From the NCBI GenBank assembly GCA_048498035.1, contig JBEHYT010000017.1, forward strand, positions 23,106 to 87,105: 64,000 nt of DNA, in the 5' to 3' direction. Source of the stretch: CADEDV01 sp048498035. Lineage in GTDB: Bacteria > Bacteroidota > Bacteroidia > Chitinophagales > Chitinophagaceae. Below are positions 39,317-47,884 of the stretch, in pieces. A program made the translations under genes and the position numbers. Numbering within the stretch: the first letter of the stretch is position 1; each line of letters opens with the position of its first letter. The notes under the pieces are model-generated. The model was not told the DNA's origin. It did not search any database and worked only from the letters and a program-made list of their open reading frames with translations.

Positions 39317-41872
39317 ATGCAGCGAATTTTGTTTTTTATCGCCCTCGCTTTTTTCTCCGTTACCTGTGTTCAGGCTCAATCCTGGGAAAGCGGCGTGCCT
39401 CGTGAACTGGCATCCTTTCGAAAAAATATATTGCAGGATGTCAGTTATTCATTTGCACTTTCGCTTTCGCGCAATGCAGACGATTCGATTGAATTGTTTG
39501 AAAGAATAAATTTCACGCTGCGCACACCCGATACCGGTGTTGCACTGGACTTCAAAGAAAAAGCCGACGCCCTCCAGGAGTTGTCAGTCAATAATAAAAA
39601 AATTCCCATCGATTTCAGGAATGAACACATCTACCTCCCGGCATCTTCATTAAAAGAAGGCGCAAATATCGTTCGCATCCAGTTGCGGGCGGGAACAAGC
39701 TCACTCAACCGCCGCACCGATTTTTTGTACACGCTGCTTGTGCCCGAACGGGCCCGCACCTTCTTCCCCTGCTTTGACCAACCGGACCTGAAAGCAACTT
39801 TCCAACTGGCCGCAGATCTGCCGGCCGAATGGGAGATTGTATCAAACAGCCCGGTTGCATATACAACACAAAATGGCAACCGTAAGCTGGTTTCATTTTC
39901 ACCAACTGCACCCATCAGCACTTATCTTTTTACAATGGTTGCCGGTAAGTTCAAGACGGAAACACGCACGGTCAATGGCAAAGAAATGACCTGTTACTAC
40001 CGTGAAACCGATACGGCCAAGATCAGGGCCAGCATGGACACGCTATTTGGCTTACACAGGCGGGCGCTTGAATTTATGCAAGAATATACCGGCATCCCCT
40101 ACCCGTTTGCAAAGCTCGATTTTGTAGCTGTACCGGATTTTCAATATGGAGGCATGGAGCATGTGGGCGCTATTGACTATCGCGCATCCACGCTTTTCCT
40201 GGACGAAAAAGCAACCCCTGCCGAAAAACTATCGCGCATTAACGTAATTGCACACGAAGTAGCGCACATGTGGTTTGGCGATTTGGTAACCATGCAATGG
40301 TTTGACGATGTATGGATGAAAGAAGTGTTTGCCAATTTTATGGCGGATAAAGTGGCCATCAACCTGCTTCCTTCTTCAAAAAAATTATTCGATTACCGCC
40401 GACTGCTGGAACATTATCCCGCTGCCTATGGCATTGACCGCACAGCGGGCGCTAATCCCATTCGTCAGCCGCTGGAAAACCTGGACGAGGCCGGAACACT
40501 TTATGGAGATATTATTTACCATAAAGCACCCATTGTAATGGGACAATTACAGGAAACCATCGGCGCAGAAACGCTGCAACACGGTCTCCGGATATATCTA
40601 AACCGGTATAGGGGCGTCAACGCCTCCTGGCCAGACCTCATCAATATACTGGACAGTCTTACGCGAAACAACCTGCAACACTGGAATGAACAATGGGTAA
40701 ATACACCCGGACGGCCCGTTATTACCGCATCGCTTCAAAAGATTAAAGGACAGCCGGTTTCCATTACGCTAACCCAGGAGGGTGAATTAAACAGACCCGG
40801 CACCTGGCAACAACTGACGAGCATACTCCTGGCCTGGAAAGGTTCTGTAGAAGTGCAAACGATCCAGATGAACAAGAACCGTATCACGATCCCGCTGGCC
40901 GGGCGTGGGAGAAAACTGCGTTACATTATTTACAACCCTTCGGGTGAAGGATATGGATACTTTCCTTTTGATATAGCATCCCTGCCCTTTTTTCACGAAT
41001 TGAAACAGCCGGTGGTTAGAGCGTCTGCTTATATTAATATGTATGAAAACGTGGTGAATGGTACGGCGGTAACACCCGAACAATTTATGGACATCACGGC
41101 CCACAACCTGTTGTGGGAAAAAGAACCGCTGATCATCAGCCGACTGGTTCGCTATATGCGAAATATCTTCTGGCAATTTATTCCTGCCAACCGCCGGGAT
41201 GTTGTCGCATCATCGGTGGAACCACTGCTGTGGCAGGCCATTGCTACTTCCCGCGACGCTTCGACCAAACGCGCGCTTTTTCAATTGATCACCGCTATCG
41301 GGATTACTCCGACAACAGTTAACCGTCTCGCTGAAATTTGGGCACATCAGCAAAATGATCTCGGCATTGCATTGACGGAAGATGATTATATCAATGCGTC
41401 TGCTGAACTGGCCATCCGCCTTCCACAGCGCGCTACTGCAATCCTCGACAGCCAGTACAACAGAGTTCAGAATGCAGATAAAAAATCGCGCTTTGCATTT
41501 GTGGCGCCTTCTCTTTCACCGGTGCAGACTACCAGGGACTCGGTATTCAATGCACTGCTGGATGAGAAAAACCGCGACAAAGAAGTGTGGGCCAGCGCAG
41601 CCATGGAATACCTGAATCATCCACTGCGATCATCCACCAGTGAAAAATACATTCTGCCCGCGCTGGAAAAACTGGAAGAAGTGCAAAAGACCGGGGACAT
41701 ATTTTTCCCCGGCGACTGGCTAAGGGCCCTGCTTGGCAATTATCAGACAACCTCAGCCGCCGCCATCGTAACATCATTCCTCGAGCAGCGACCCGACTAC
41801 AACCCCAGGCTTCGGGCAAAATTGCTCCAGGAGGCAGATGATCTTTTCCGGGCAGCCCGCATTTTACACTGA
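39317..41872 (+). CDS. M1 family zinc aminopeptidase (PepN/ERAP-like)
   Basis: An 851-residue protein with signal peptide (MQRILFFIALAFFSVTCVQA). The M1 core runs from about residue 30 to 480. The zinc site is HEVAH (313-317) with Glu336 in WMKEVFANF, the HExxH-x18-E pattern. The exopeptidase loop, GxMEN in most M1 enzymes, is GGMEH (278-282), a notable Asn to His change, since this loop holds the substrate amino group. The C-terminal ERAP1-like helical domain spans about 550-851. It should remove N-terminal residues from peptides in the periplasm. It appears monocistronic, followed by 264 bp without a gene. Confidence 0.94.
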   Translation: MQRILFFIALAFFSVTCVQAQSWESGVPRELASFRKNILQDVSYSFALSLSRNADDSIELFERINFTLRTPDTGVALDFKEKADALQELSVNNKKIPIDFRNEHIYLPASSLKEGANIVRIQLRAGTSSLNRRTDFLYTLLVPERARTFFPCFDQPDLKATFQLAADLPAEWEIVSNSPVAYTTQNGNRKLVSFSPTAPISTYLFTMVAGKFKTETRTVNGKEMTCYYRETDTAKIRASMDTLFGLHRRALEFMQEYTGIPYPFAKLDFVAVPDFQYGGMEHVGAIDYRASTLFLDEKATPAEKLSRINVIAHEVAHMWFGDLVTMQWFDDVWMKEVFANFMADKVAINLLPSSKKLFDYRRLLEHYPAAYGIDRTAGANPIRQPLENLDEAGTLYGDIIYHKAPIVMGQLQETIGAETLQHGLRIYLNRYRGVNASWPDLINILDSLTRNNLQHWNEQWVNTPGRPVITASLQKIKGQPVSITLTQEGELNRPGTWQQLTSILLAWKGSVEVQTIQMNKNRITIPLAGRGRKLRYIIYNPSGEGYGYFPFDIASLPFFHELKQPVVRASAYINMYENVVNGTAVTPEQFMDITAHNLLWEKEPLIISRLVRYMRNIFWQFIPANRRDVVASSVEPLLWQAIATSRDASTKRALFQLITAIGITPTTVNRLAEIWAHQQNDLGIALTEDDYINASAELAIRLPQRATAILDSQYNRVQNADKKSRFAFVAPSLSPVQTTRDSVFNALLDEKNRDKEVWASAAMEYLNHPLRSSTSEKYILPALEKLEEVQKTGDIFFPGDWLRALLGNYQTTSAAAIVTSFLEQRPDYNPRLRAKLLQEADDLFRAARILH

Positions 41873-42136
41873 TTTTTCAAAATTTCAGTTATTTAACGGT
41901 ATCTAAATCGTTAAAACCCCGGTTGCAGAACTGGCGACCTTGTTAACTTGCAGCCATCTTACGATTGCAACTACAAACGATACCCAACAGTTCCCTTTTC
42001 AATCCGGCCATCAATGAATTACTATTTCCATTGCGGAAATAGCAGAATGCGGTTTATTTTCCATTACAGTAACGTAAATGAAGGCCGGGATTTCCATCCC
42101 GGCCGCCTTGTCTCAGTAATAACAACAATAAATTCG
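41873..42136. other. Intergenic region with two hairpins between M1 peptidase and PepSY genes
   Basis: No ORF is convincing. At 42022-42042 CTATTTCC/GGAAATAG form a perfect 8-bp inverted repeat. At 42083-42104 GGCCGGGAT/ATCCCGGCC form a 9-bp stem with a four-base loop; on the minus strand it is followed by TTCATTT, so it probably terminates the TonB receptor/PepSY transcript. Confidence 0.6.
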
Positions 42137-43726
42137 TTACACGCGCCGCTTGCGCCTGCTTCTTCGCCACAATATCAATCCAACCGTAATCATCGCCACC
42201 TGCATCAGCGCCCAGAACATGGTGCTAAAATCACGTATCGATTTACCCGCCCAGTCCATGAAATGATGCTTATGAAAAAATGCAAAACTGTATCCCTCCC
42301 ACAAATCCTGGTCACGAACCCGGGCAGCTAGCACACCTGTTGATGTTTCAACATAATATCGCTCATTGCCATTTGTATTGTATGCCACCTTCCAAACGGG
42401 AAGCCGCTTGTTCACAAATCCATATTCATCAGTAAATCGCGTAACCAGCGTTGACGACCTGATGTCTGGCCCGCCACTACCGCGAAGCTGATCAGCAAGA
42501 TAGTTGGCGTACTGACGATCGCCATCCTGCAACTGCAGGTAATCCAAAGCAGACACATACAACACATCCGGTTGAGACACCTGCATATTTTTCATTAAAT
42601 CGGCCCGCCCCTCTACCGCAGGTTTCCCGGGCACTTTCTTTTTAACAAGCCAGAGCTGCCAGTAAGTAGCATCGCCGATACGGCAGATTGAAATATCCTG
42701 TATCCCTCGCCGGCCGGCTACCGAATCCAGTTTTGAAAAAACAAGATCCGTTGCGTTCGTTGCAAAACGAGGTATATCGCTTTTCGGCTCCGGATCTTTT
42801 GGCAACACTTTATCCAGCGCGTGAAATCCGCCGCTGAATGTAAAGAGCAGCGTAAACAGCGACGCAATCAACGACGTATACCGGTGATTTCGCCTTGCCC
42901 TCACCAGGCCATTTCCCGATTTTTTCGAGCTGGTTGTAAAAAAAATATATAGTCCCATGACGGTAGTCATGAAACCCGTGAGCGTAATCAATACCATCAG
43001 GAAATACTTGGTATTTCCCAACCCATTCATCCATTCCCAGGTGTGAAAAATGCCAAACAGCCGGTCAAAAACCGCGCGCTTATTGTCTACCGCATAACTA
43101 AATCGTCCGGGGCAGGTTTCAACATAAATACGAATTCCGTCAGCCCTGGCGAATGCAACTTTATACACCGGCAGCAAGCGATTAATGTATTTATATTCTC
43201 CATCAAAACCGGTAACCCGATGCACAGCAGTTACTGGTGCGCCTTTGCTGTTCATCACGTTCATCGTTGCCATGATACAGCAATCATGCGCCGATGCCGC
43301 CTCCGGTTCTTTATAAGCAGCAGGCGCGGCATCGCCGGCTTTATGACCTGGACCTTCCAGGAACGCCTTTGCCAAAAACCGCGCATAAAGTTCATCACCA
43401 TTTTTAAGCACATCCCCGGTTTGTGTGCTATAATAGCGCACATCCATATGCGCCGTGTCAATTGCCACCTGGTAAAACTGCTGACCGCCCATTTGCACCA
43501 GGTGCATATTGCTGAATGAGTCTACGTTATTCTTTGCCAGCGCCACCGCAAAGGATACTTTCAGCTGGCTGGTATCCGCCGGCGGAGCGGCGTAAAACTG
43601 TGTGGCAATTACCGGGCGGATCGTAGTCATAATCGGATGCATAAACCCGCTCAACGCCCATAGCACTACCGGCAGCGCTATGATCAACGATAAGGTCCGG
43701 TGCCATTTGTAAATTTTCTTTCGCAT
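42137..43726 (-). CDS. PepSY-domain inner membrane protein (PepSY_TM, iron-uptake associated)
   Basis: A 529-residue protein with four transmembrane helices: about 10-30 (LSLIIALPVVLWALSGFMHP), about 225-250, about 275-300 and about 490-515. Two periplasmic PepSY domains lie in between (VDSFSNMHLVQMGGQQFYQV; INRLLPVYKVAFARADGIRI; the latter half repeats with NKRLPVWKVAYNTNGNERYY). The PepSY_TM family often accompanies TonB receptors for siderophores or heme and may reduce the metal. Its gene follows the TonB receptor by 47 bp, separated by a strong hairpin, which argues for reduced but linked expression. Substrate is unconfirmed. Confidence 0.87.
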   Translation of the reverse strand: MRKKIYKWHRTLSLIIALPVVLWALSGFMHPIMTTIRPVIATQFYAAPPADTSQLKVSFAVALAKNNVDSFSNMHLVQMGGQQFYQVAIDTAHMDVRYYSTQTGDVLKNGDELYARFLAKAFLEGPGHKAGDAAPAAYKEPEAASAHDCCIMATMNVMNSKGAPVTAVHRVTGFDGEYKYINRLLPVYKVAFARADGIRIYVETCPGRFSYAVDNKRAVFDRLFGIFHTWEWMNGLGNTKYFLMVLITLTGFMTTVMGLYIFFTTSSKKSGNGLVRARRNHRYTSLIASLFTLLFTFSGGFHALDKVLPKDPEPKSDIPRFATNATDLVFSKLDSVAGRRGIQDISICRIGDATYWQLWLVKKKVPGKPAVEGRADLMKNMQVSQPDVLYVSALDYLQLQDGDRQYANYLADQLRGSGGPDIRSSTLVTRFTDEYGFVNKRLPVWKVAYNTNGNERYYVETSTGVLAARVRDQDLWEGYSFAFFHKHHFMDWAGKSIRDFSTMFWALMQVAMITVGLILWRRSRRKRRV

Positions 43727-43730
43727 AGTA

Positions 43731-43758
43731 TAAAAACGCGGGTGCCGTGAGCACCCGC
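43731..43758 (-). terminator. Hairpin terminator or attenuator between TonB receptor and PepSY gene
   Basis: GCGGGTGC/GCACCCGC form an 8-bp stem with a 5-nt loop (43738-43758). On the minus strand it is followed by GTTTTTATAC and, after 11 nt, the PepSY ATG at 43726. It probably reduces transcription of the second gene and could be conditional. Confidence 0.75.
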
Positions 43759-43773
43759 ACCTGGTTATTTTTT

Positions 43774-46047
43774 TTAAAAATGATAGGCAATTCCAAAAGT
43801 GATCTCGCGCGGATCTCCCAGGCTATAGGAGTACGCTGAGCTGCCATTGGTAGTGGCATTTTTTGTTGCCAGCACCGCATAGTACAGGTTCGTGGCATTC
43901 AGGGCATTCACCCATACCTCCACCAACTTCCACTTATAACCAGCACGCAGGTTCAACACGTCAAACCCGGCGTAGCTGGTTTTGTCCAGGTCGTCCATAA
44001 AATATTTACCCTGGTGCTGCCACTCTGCACTGATGCGAAAACCTTTCAGGAAAGCGGGCTTGTATTGAATTTCTGCATTTGCAATAAACCGGGGAGCGCC
44101 GCTCATTTCTTTGCCGCTGTAATCAACGCCCTTCACCACGTTTTCTACAAACCTGTGTTTTGCATTCGTTCCGCTAAACCGGATACTAAGCTCATCCAGC
44201 GGTTTGTAAGTAATGCCATACTCAAGGCCTGTATGTCGTGTAGAACCGGAATTTTCATTGATATAGGAATTGTCAGGTTGCTTTACAGAAATAATCTCAT
44301 TCGTTCCATCCATCCTGTACAAGCTCCAGTCCAGGTATATCCTATTCTGAAGCAGCGAAGCCCAACCGCCCAGTTCATAATTGGAAAATGTTTGTGGCAA
44401 CAGGTAGGGCGCTACTTTTATACTGCTATAAAGATCGGTGAGCTGCGGCGGAACATATCCCTGGCTATAATTGGCATACACACCCACCTTCCGATAGTTG
44501 TAGGTAAGTCCCAGCTTCGGCGTGAAACGCCCAAAATTATTGATCGTTGACGCGGTACTTACACTGGAAGATGCCGGAATATTATTAATAAAATAGTACT
44601 GGAACGCATCATACCGAAGCGCCAGTACGAATTTCAGGTTCCTGGCCGGGCTGCATTCATAATCAACATAACTGGCCAGGTTTACAATACCCGTGTGATA
44701 TTTACTCAAAAAAGAATCGGGAACAGCTGCATCATAACTGCTGTATTTACCTGAATTCAAATCCTTGTTGATCCAGATAAATTTTGCATAATACTGCTGC
44801 GGACTATAATCCACACTTGCGCCCGCAATGATCTTGCTGTTCAACCAGGCCAACCGCTGGGTATGCGTTACAAACAGCGCATAGGTATTAAATGCATTTT
44901 CATTGATCTGTCCCTTAAATCGTGCAGGATTCGACGTACTGGCGATGGAATAAGAAGGATTTTGTCCCACCTTGTTGTTCCGGTATACGATCGCCACCTG
45001 CGTATTGCTATGATCATTCCACTTGTAATTCAGCATCGATTTGTAACGCAGCGCCTTCACTTTCCGATAGGTGAACGTTTGCAGCGACGTGTAATCCTTC
45101 CGCGCAAATTTGACACTGTCAATCGATCCGCTCATATCACTGTAGTAGTCCAAAAGCGCAAGCGTATTGGTCCAGGATGTTTTATCGTTGGGACGATAAT
45201 CTGTGCGCAGCGAAACAGACCCTTTATGAAAGTCGCTGTATTCAATCGGTCCATTTTGCTTATTGGCATAGTAGCCGCTGGCAATGATTCCCCATTTTCC
45301 AAGACTGGTGCCTGCCTGGAGATCTGCGCGCTTGTATCCTTTGTCATTCAGTTGCAAACTAACCTGCCCGCTGGTGAAGGCCGGCGCAGATTGCGTGATC
45401 ACATTCACGGCGCCGCCAATGGCTTCCGCACCATATAGTGCAGAGGACGGCCCCTTGATCACTTCAATCGACCGCGCCGCCGGCAGGTTCATTTCCAGCA
45501 ACGCATTATGGTTATAAACGCCGGTGGTACGAATCGGAATTCCATCTTCCATATACAGGAAAAGGCTCTTCGTGGTCATGGGCTGACGAATACTCATCTC
45601 ATGCTGTTCATTGCCAAGACTGACCATAAATACACCGCTCACCTTGTTCAACAGATTATCAAGCCGCTGCGCCTTTGCATCTTCAATGGTTTGCTTGCTG
45701 ATGGTTGTAATAGCCACCGGTGCCTCGCTGCGCTGCTGCGCAGTGCGATTGGCAGAAACAATCACCTCCTGCATCGGGTTATTGTTGCGCTGCAACGCAA
45801 TCTCCAACTGTTCCCCAGAAACTGTTATTGTTTTATAACCGGCAAAAGATATTTCCACAGTTCCCGCTGCTGCCGGAAGTAAAAAAGTGCCATCAACACC
45901 TGATTGTGTTATCGTATTACTGGATTTAACCGTGGCGCCCGCCAGCGGTTCCCTTGTATCCGCATCATATAAACGTCCCTTGCGCATTTGCGCATGTATG
46001 GCCAGCGACATCAACAAAAATGTCGCCGCTATCGAAATTGATTTCAT
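43774..46047 (-). CDS. TonB-dependent outer membrane receptor (metal/siderophore class)
   Basis: A 757-residue protein from the ATG at 46047 (signal peptide MKSISIAATFLLMSLAIHAQ). An N-terminal carboxypeptidase-like regulatory domain (about 22-95, GRLYDADTREPLAGATVKSS) precedes the plug (about 100-225, with the TonB-receptor signatures DNLLNKVSGVFMVSLGNEQH and VIKGPSSALYGAEAIGGAVN) and a 22-strand barrel ending in GDPREITFGIAYHF. The size and plug resemble siderophore, heme or copper receptors rather than SusC (over 1000 residues). It sits between a small Cys/His protein and a PepSY protein, a setting typical of metal uptake. An FNR-like box lies upstream of the leading gene. Confidence 0.93.
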   Translation of the reverse strand: MKSISIAATFLLMSLAIHAQMRKGRLYDADTREPLAGATVKSSNTITQSGVDGTFLLPAAAGTVEISFAGYKTITVSGEQLEIALQRNNNPMQEVIVSANRTAQQRSEAPVAITTISKQTIEDAKAQRLDNLLNKVSGVFMVSLGNEQHEMSIRQPMTTKSLFLYMEDGIPIRTTGVYNHNALLEMNLPAARSIEVIKGPSSALYGAEAIGGAVNVITQSAPAFTSGQVSLQLNDKGYKRADLQAGTSLGKWGIIASGYYANKQNGPIEYSDFHKGSVSLRTDYRPNDKTSWTNTLALLDYYSDMSGSIDSVKFARKDYTSLQTFTYRKVKALRYKSMLNYKWNDHSNTQVAIVYRNNKVGQNPSYSIASTSNPARFKGQINENAFNTYALFVTHTQRLAWLNSKIIAGASVDYSPQQYYAKFIWINKDLNSGKYSSYDAAVPDSFLSKYHTGIVNLASYVDYECSPARNLKFVLALRYDAFQYYFINNIPASSSVSTASTINNFGRFTPKLGLTYNYRKVGVYANYSQGYVPPQLTDLYSSIKVAPYLLPQTFSNYELGGWASLLQNRIYLDWSLYRMDGTNEIISVKQPDNSYINENSGSTRHTGLEYGITYKPLDELSIRFSGTNAKHRFVENVVKGVDYSGKEMSGAPRFIANAEIQYKPAFLKGFRISAEWQHQGKYFMDDLDKTSYAGFDVLNLRAGYKWKLVEVWVNALNATNLYYAVLATKNATTNGSSAYSYSLGDPREITFGIAYHF

Positions 46048-46214
46048 GTTGCTGTTTGATAAATGTGATAATAAACCTGCAGTTGCCAGTATGCAACGCA
46101 GCATTAATAGAAAGCTCTGGTAGCCTACAAACAGCAGGAAAAAATAGTACAACAACACCCCGGATACACAAGACCCGGAAATAGAAGCCTGTCCATCATC
46201 ATGATGCCTGTCGG

Positions 46215-46598
46215 CTACGCGTACAAGCCTGTGGCAGGCGGATGGAATACGGGGAATGAACGGTCAACCGGCATGCCCATATCAAATGCGGCCGGTGAAT
46301 GATGTGGAGGAGTAAAAGTAAAAACAGGTTGTGTTGCGAAAAACGATTTAGATGAAAGAACTTCCAGCTTGCTGCCCAGTTTCATTTCCGGCGCCTGCTG
46401 CTGTTCATTCTGCTCATGCTCGCGAATTTTTTTCATCAGCAAACATTTCCCATCGCAATGCATTTCAGGGCGGGACTTATTTTCGCAACGCGCCATGTAC
46501 GACTTCTTCTGCACCAGGTAATCCAGGTAATACAAACCCTGGTCAAAGGTTTGACCAAGAAATGCAAGTAATAATATTGCAGCAAAAATTCGTTGCAC
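46215..46598 (-). CDS. Small Cys/His-motif membrane-anchored protein of TonB metal-uptake loci
   Basis: A 127-residue protein starting at the GTG at 46598 (MQRIFAAILLLAFLGQTFDQ, a signal or anchor). The frame extends to a TTG at 46649, but a -7 promoter element and an FNR-like box lie inside that extension. After the helix comes the motif YMARCENKSRPEMHCDGKCL, with C-x8-HC-x3-C spacing, then a Gln/Glu-rich helix and a C-terminal Pro/His/Phe-rich tail (FTPPHHSPAAFDMGMPVDRS). Proteins with the CENK...C.GKC motif are common next to TonB receptors in Bacteroidota and are thought to bind or sense a metal. This is family memory, not a tested match. It is followed by the TonB receptor gene. Confidence 0.72.
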   Translation of the reverse strand: MQRIFAAILLLAFLGQTFDQGLYYLDYLVQKKSYMARCENKSRPEMHCDGKCLLMKKIREHEQNEQQQAPEMKLGSKLEVLSSKSFFATQPVFTFTPPHHSPAAFDMGMPVDRSFPVFHPPATGLYA

Positions 46599-46605
46599 AG
46601 CGCTG

Positions 46606-46650
46606 CAAAAGTAGGTGAATCCTGAATTAAAAAATATGATCTTGGTCAAC
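46606..46650 (-). promoter_or_regulatory. Candidate Crp/Fnr-activated promoter of the metal-uptake operon
   Basis: On the minus strand a perfect -7 element TACTTTTG (46613-46606) lies just before the GTG start. Centred about 41.5 bp upstream of the expected start (46631-46650, plus strand) is AAAATATGAT-CTTG-GTCAAC. Its left arm is identical over 10 bp to the left arm of the inverted repeat at 47831-47854. This is the class II spacing of Crp/Fnr activation. Confidence 0.55.
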
Positions 46651-46663
46651 CGCTACCCGGATT

Positions 46664-47059
46664 TTAGATCAACGGGGTACTGCTTCGCTGGCGGTAGTAG
46701 TTCAATTTGGATATAAACAGCGTTGCCATTTTATCCGCCCGCCATTTTGCATCAGCAGCCCGCTCCCCGGAAAAATGAGTATCCACCGTGGCTTTCCAAA
46801 GCTCCACCCAACGCGCAAAATGTGCTTCTGTTATTGGCAATTTTGCATGAGGTGGAAACGGTCCACCGGCATAGCTGTGCGCCTCCAATAACACAGTTTC
46901 CCAAAAATTATACATTTTCTCCAGGTGCTGATCCCAGTGAGCGCCAACGGCAGCTTCAAACACCGGCCCCAATAACGGATCCCGGCGTGCGCCGGAATAA
47001 AATGCATTTACCAGCGTCACAATATTTTCACGCGAGGATATGTCTTCTTTTATCTTCAT
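46664..47059 (-). CDS. Group III truncated hemoglobin
   Basis: A 131-residue globin. It has the truncated 2-on-2 fold with the proximal His in HWDQHLEKMYNFWETVLL (His before LEKM), a Trp-rich G/H helix region (HFARWVELWKATVDTHFSGE) and the group III signature FYSGARRDPLLGPVFEAAVG. Such globins are associated with nitric oxide or reactive oxygen handling. It follows the Crp/Fnr gene by 25 bp and ends 13 bp before the FNR-like box of the metal operon, so it is probably co-transcribed with the regulator. The ATG at 47059 is used, since the doubled start at 47062 is equally good. Confidence 0.93.
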   Translation of the reverse strand: MKIKEDISSRENIVTLVNAFYSGARRDPLLGPVFEAAVGAHWDQHLEKMYNFWETVLLEAHSYAGGPFPPHAKLPITEAHFARWVELWKATVDTHFSGERAADAKWRADKMATLFISKLNYYRQRSSTPLI

Positions 47060-47083
47060 CATTCTTGTTTAGTCATAACGCGC

Positions 47084-47773
47084 TTACTGTAATGTGCTCA
47101 ACGCACGAAGTCGCGCTGGTTTCTTTATGCTAATTTTTTTCCCATTCACCGCCACCACCTTTTCATGCGCCAGCTCCATCAGCATCCGGAATAATGTTTC
47201 ATAGGTTGTACCGGTGTACGAAGCCATATCCTGCCTGCTCAGCAACAAATCAATGTAACCGCCTTTGGCTTCACCAAATTTTCGATGCAAAGAAAGCAAC
47301 GTGTCTGCCAGTCTTCCTTTCACATCCATCAATGCGAGGTTGCGCATCCGCTTCTCTGCATCCTGCAGTTCATTTGCATACAACTCCATCATGGCATAGG
47401 TCAGCGGGTAGTTCACCTGCAACGTCGACTCAAAAAAAGCAAGATCAATAAAACAAAAAGTACAGGGCTGCAGGGCCGTGATGGAAACGGGATATACTTT
47501 TTCGGCGCCCAAACCACGATACCCGACGATATCACCCGCCCGCGCAAAATTGATGATCAGTTCTTTACCTTCCGTCCATCGCTTGTGCACTTTAACCACG
47601 CCATCATACAAAAAGTATACACCCGTAACCGGGTCCCCTTCAGTACAAATCATTTGTCCCTTACGGAATTTCAAATGCGTGCGGTTCGCAGCAATGGCAT
47701 TGATCCACCCGGGCAAACTATGCCTGCAAAGGAAACAACGTTCGAGATTACACAGCGGTAATGGCGCCTTCAT
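47084..47773 (-). CDS. Crp/Fnr family regulator with N-terminal cysteine cluster
   Basis: A 229-residue regulator (ATG at 47773). The N-terminus MKAPLPLCNLERCFLC has Cys8, Cys13 and Cys16, recalling the cluster ligands of redox-sensing Fnr-type proteins, although the fourth ligand is not obvious. The nucleotide-binding fold (about 30-140) has FRKGQMICTEGDPVTGVYFL and VVKVHKRWTEGKELIINFAR. The C-terminal HTH is about 175-215 (LLLSRQDMASYTGTTYETLF, RMLMELAHEKVVAVNGKKIS). It lies upstream of the hemoglobin gene and divergent from the ClC gene, with a perfect Fnr-like inverted repeat between the two. Sensing of oxygen or NO is inferred from these facts. Confidence 0.92.
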   Translation of the reverse strand: MKAPLPLCNLERCFLCRHSLPGWINAIAANRTHLKFRKGQMICTEGDPVTGVYFLYDGVVKVHKRWTEGKELIINFARAGDIVGYRGLGAEKVYPVSITALQPCTFCFIDLAFFESTLQVNYPLTYAMMELYANELQDAEKRMRNLALMDVKGRLADTLLSLHRKFGEAKGGYIDLLLSRQDMASYTGTTYETLFRMLMELAHEKVVAVNGKKISIKKPARLRALSTLQ

Positions 47774-47776
47774 GCG

Positions 47777-47784
47777 CAAATTTA
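47777..47784 (-). promoter_or_regulatory. Candidate -7 element of the Crp/Fnr-hemoglobin operon
   Basis: On the minus strand TAAATTTG matches TAnnTTTG exactly and ends 3 bp before the ATG at 47773. If used, the transcript would have almost no leader. No matching -33 TTTG is visible. Confidence 0.35.
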
Positions 47785-47830
47785 TTGACTAAATCATCTA
47801 ATACTGCGGACGAGAGAATAGATTTTGCTT

Positions 47831-47854
47831 AAAATATGATTTATATCATATTTT
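47831..47854. promoter_or_regulatory. Perfect Fnr-like operator between Crp/Fnr gene and ClC gene
   Basis: AAAATATGAT-N4-ATCATATTTT is a perfect 10-bp inverted repeat with the TGAT-N4-ATCA core of Fnr/Crp-type sites. It overlaps a perfect -7 element TATTTTTG (47849-47856) on the plus strand, which suggests repression of the ClC gene. It lies about 70 bp upstream of the divergent regulator gene. Confidence 0.75.
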
Positions 47855-47884
47855 TGTGTTCTTTTCATCAATTTTATCAGCATT

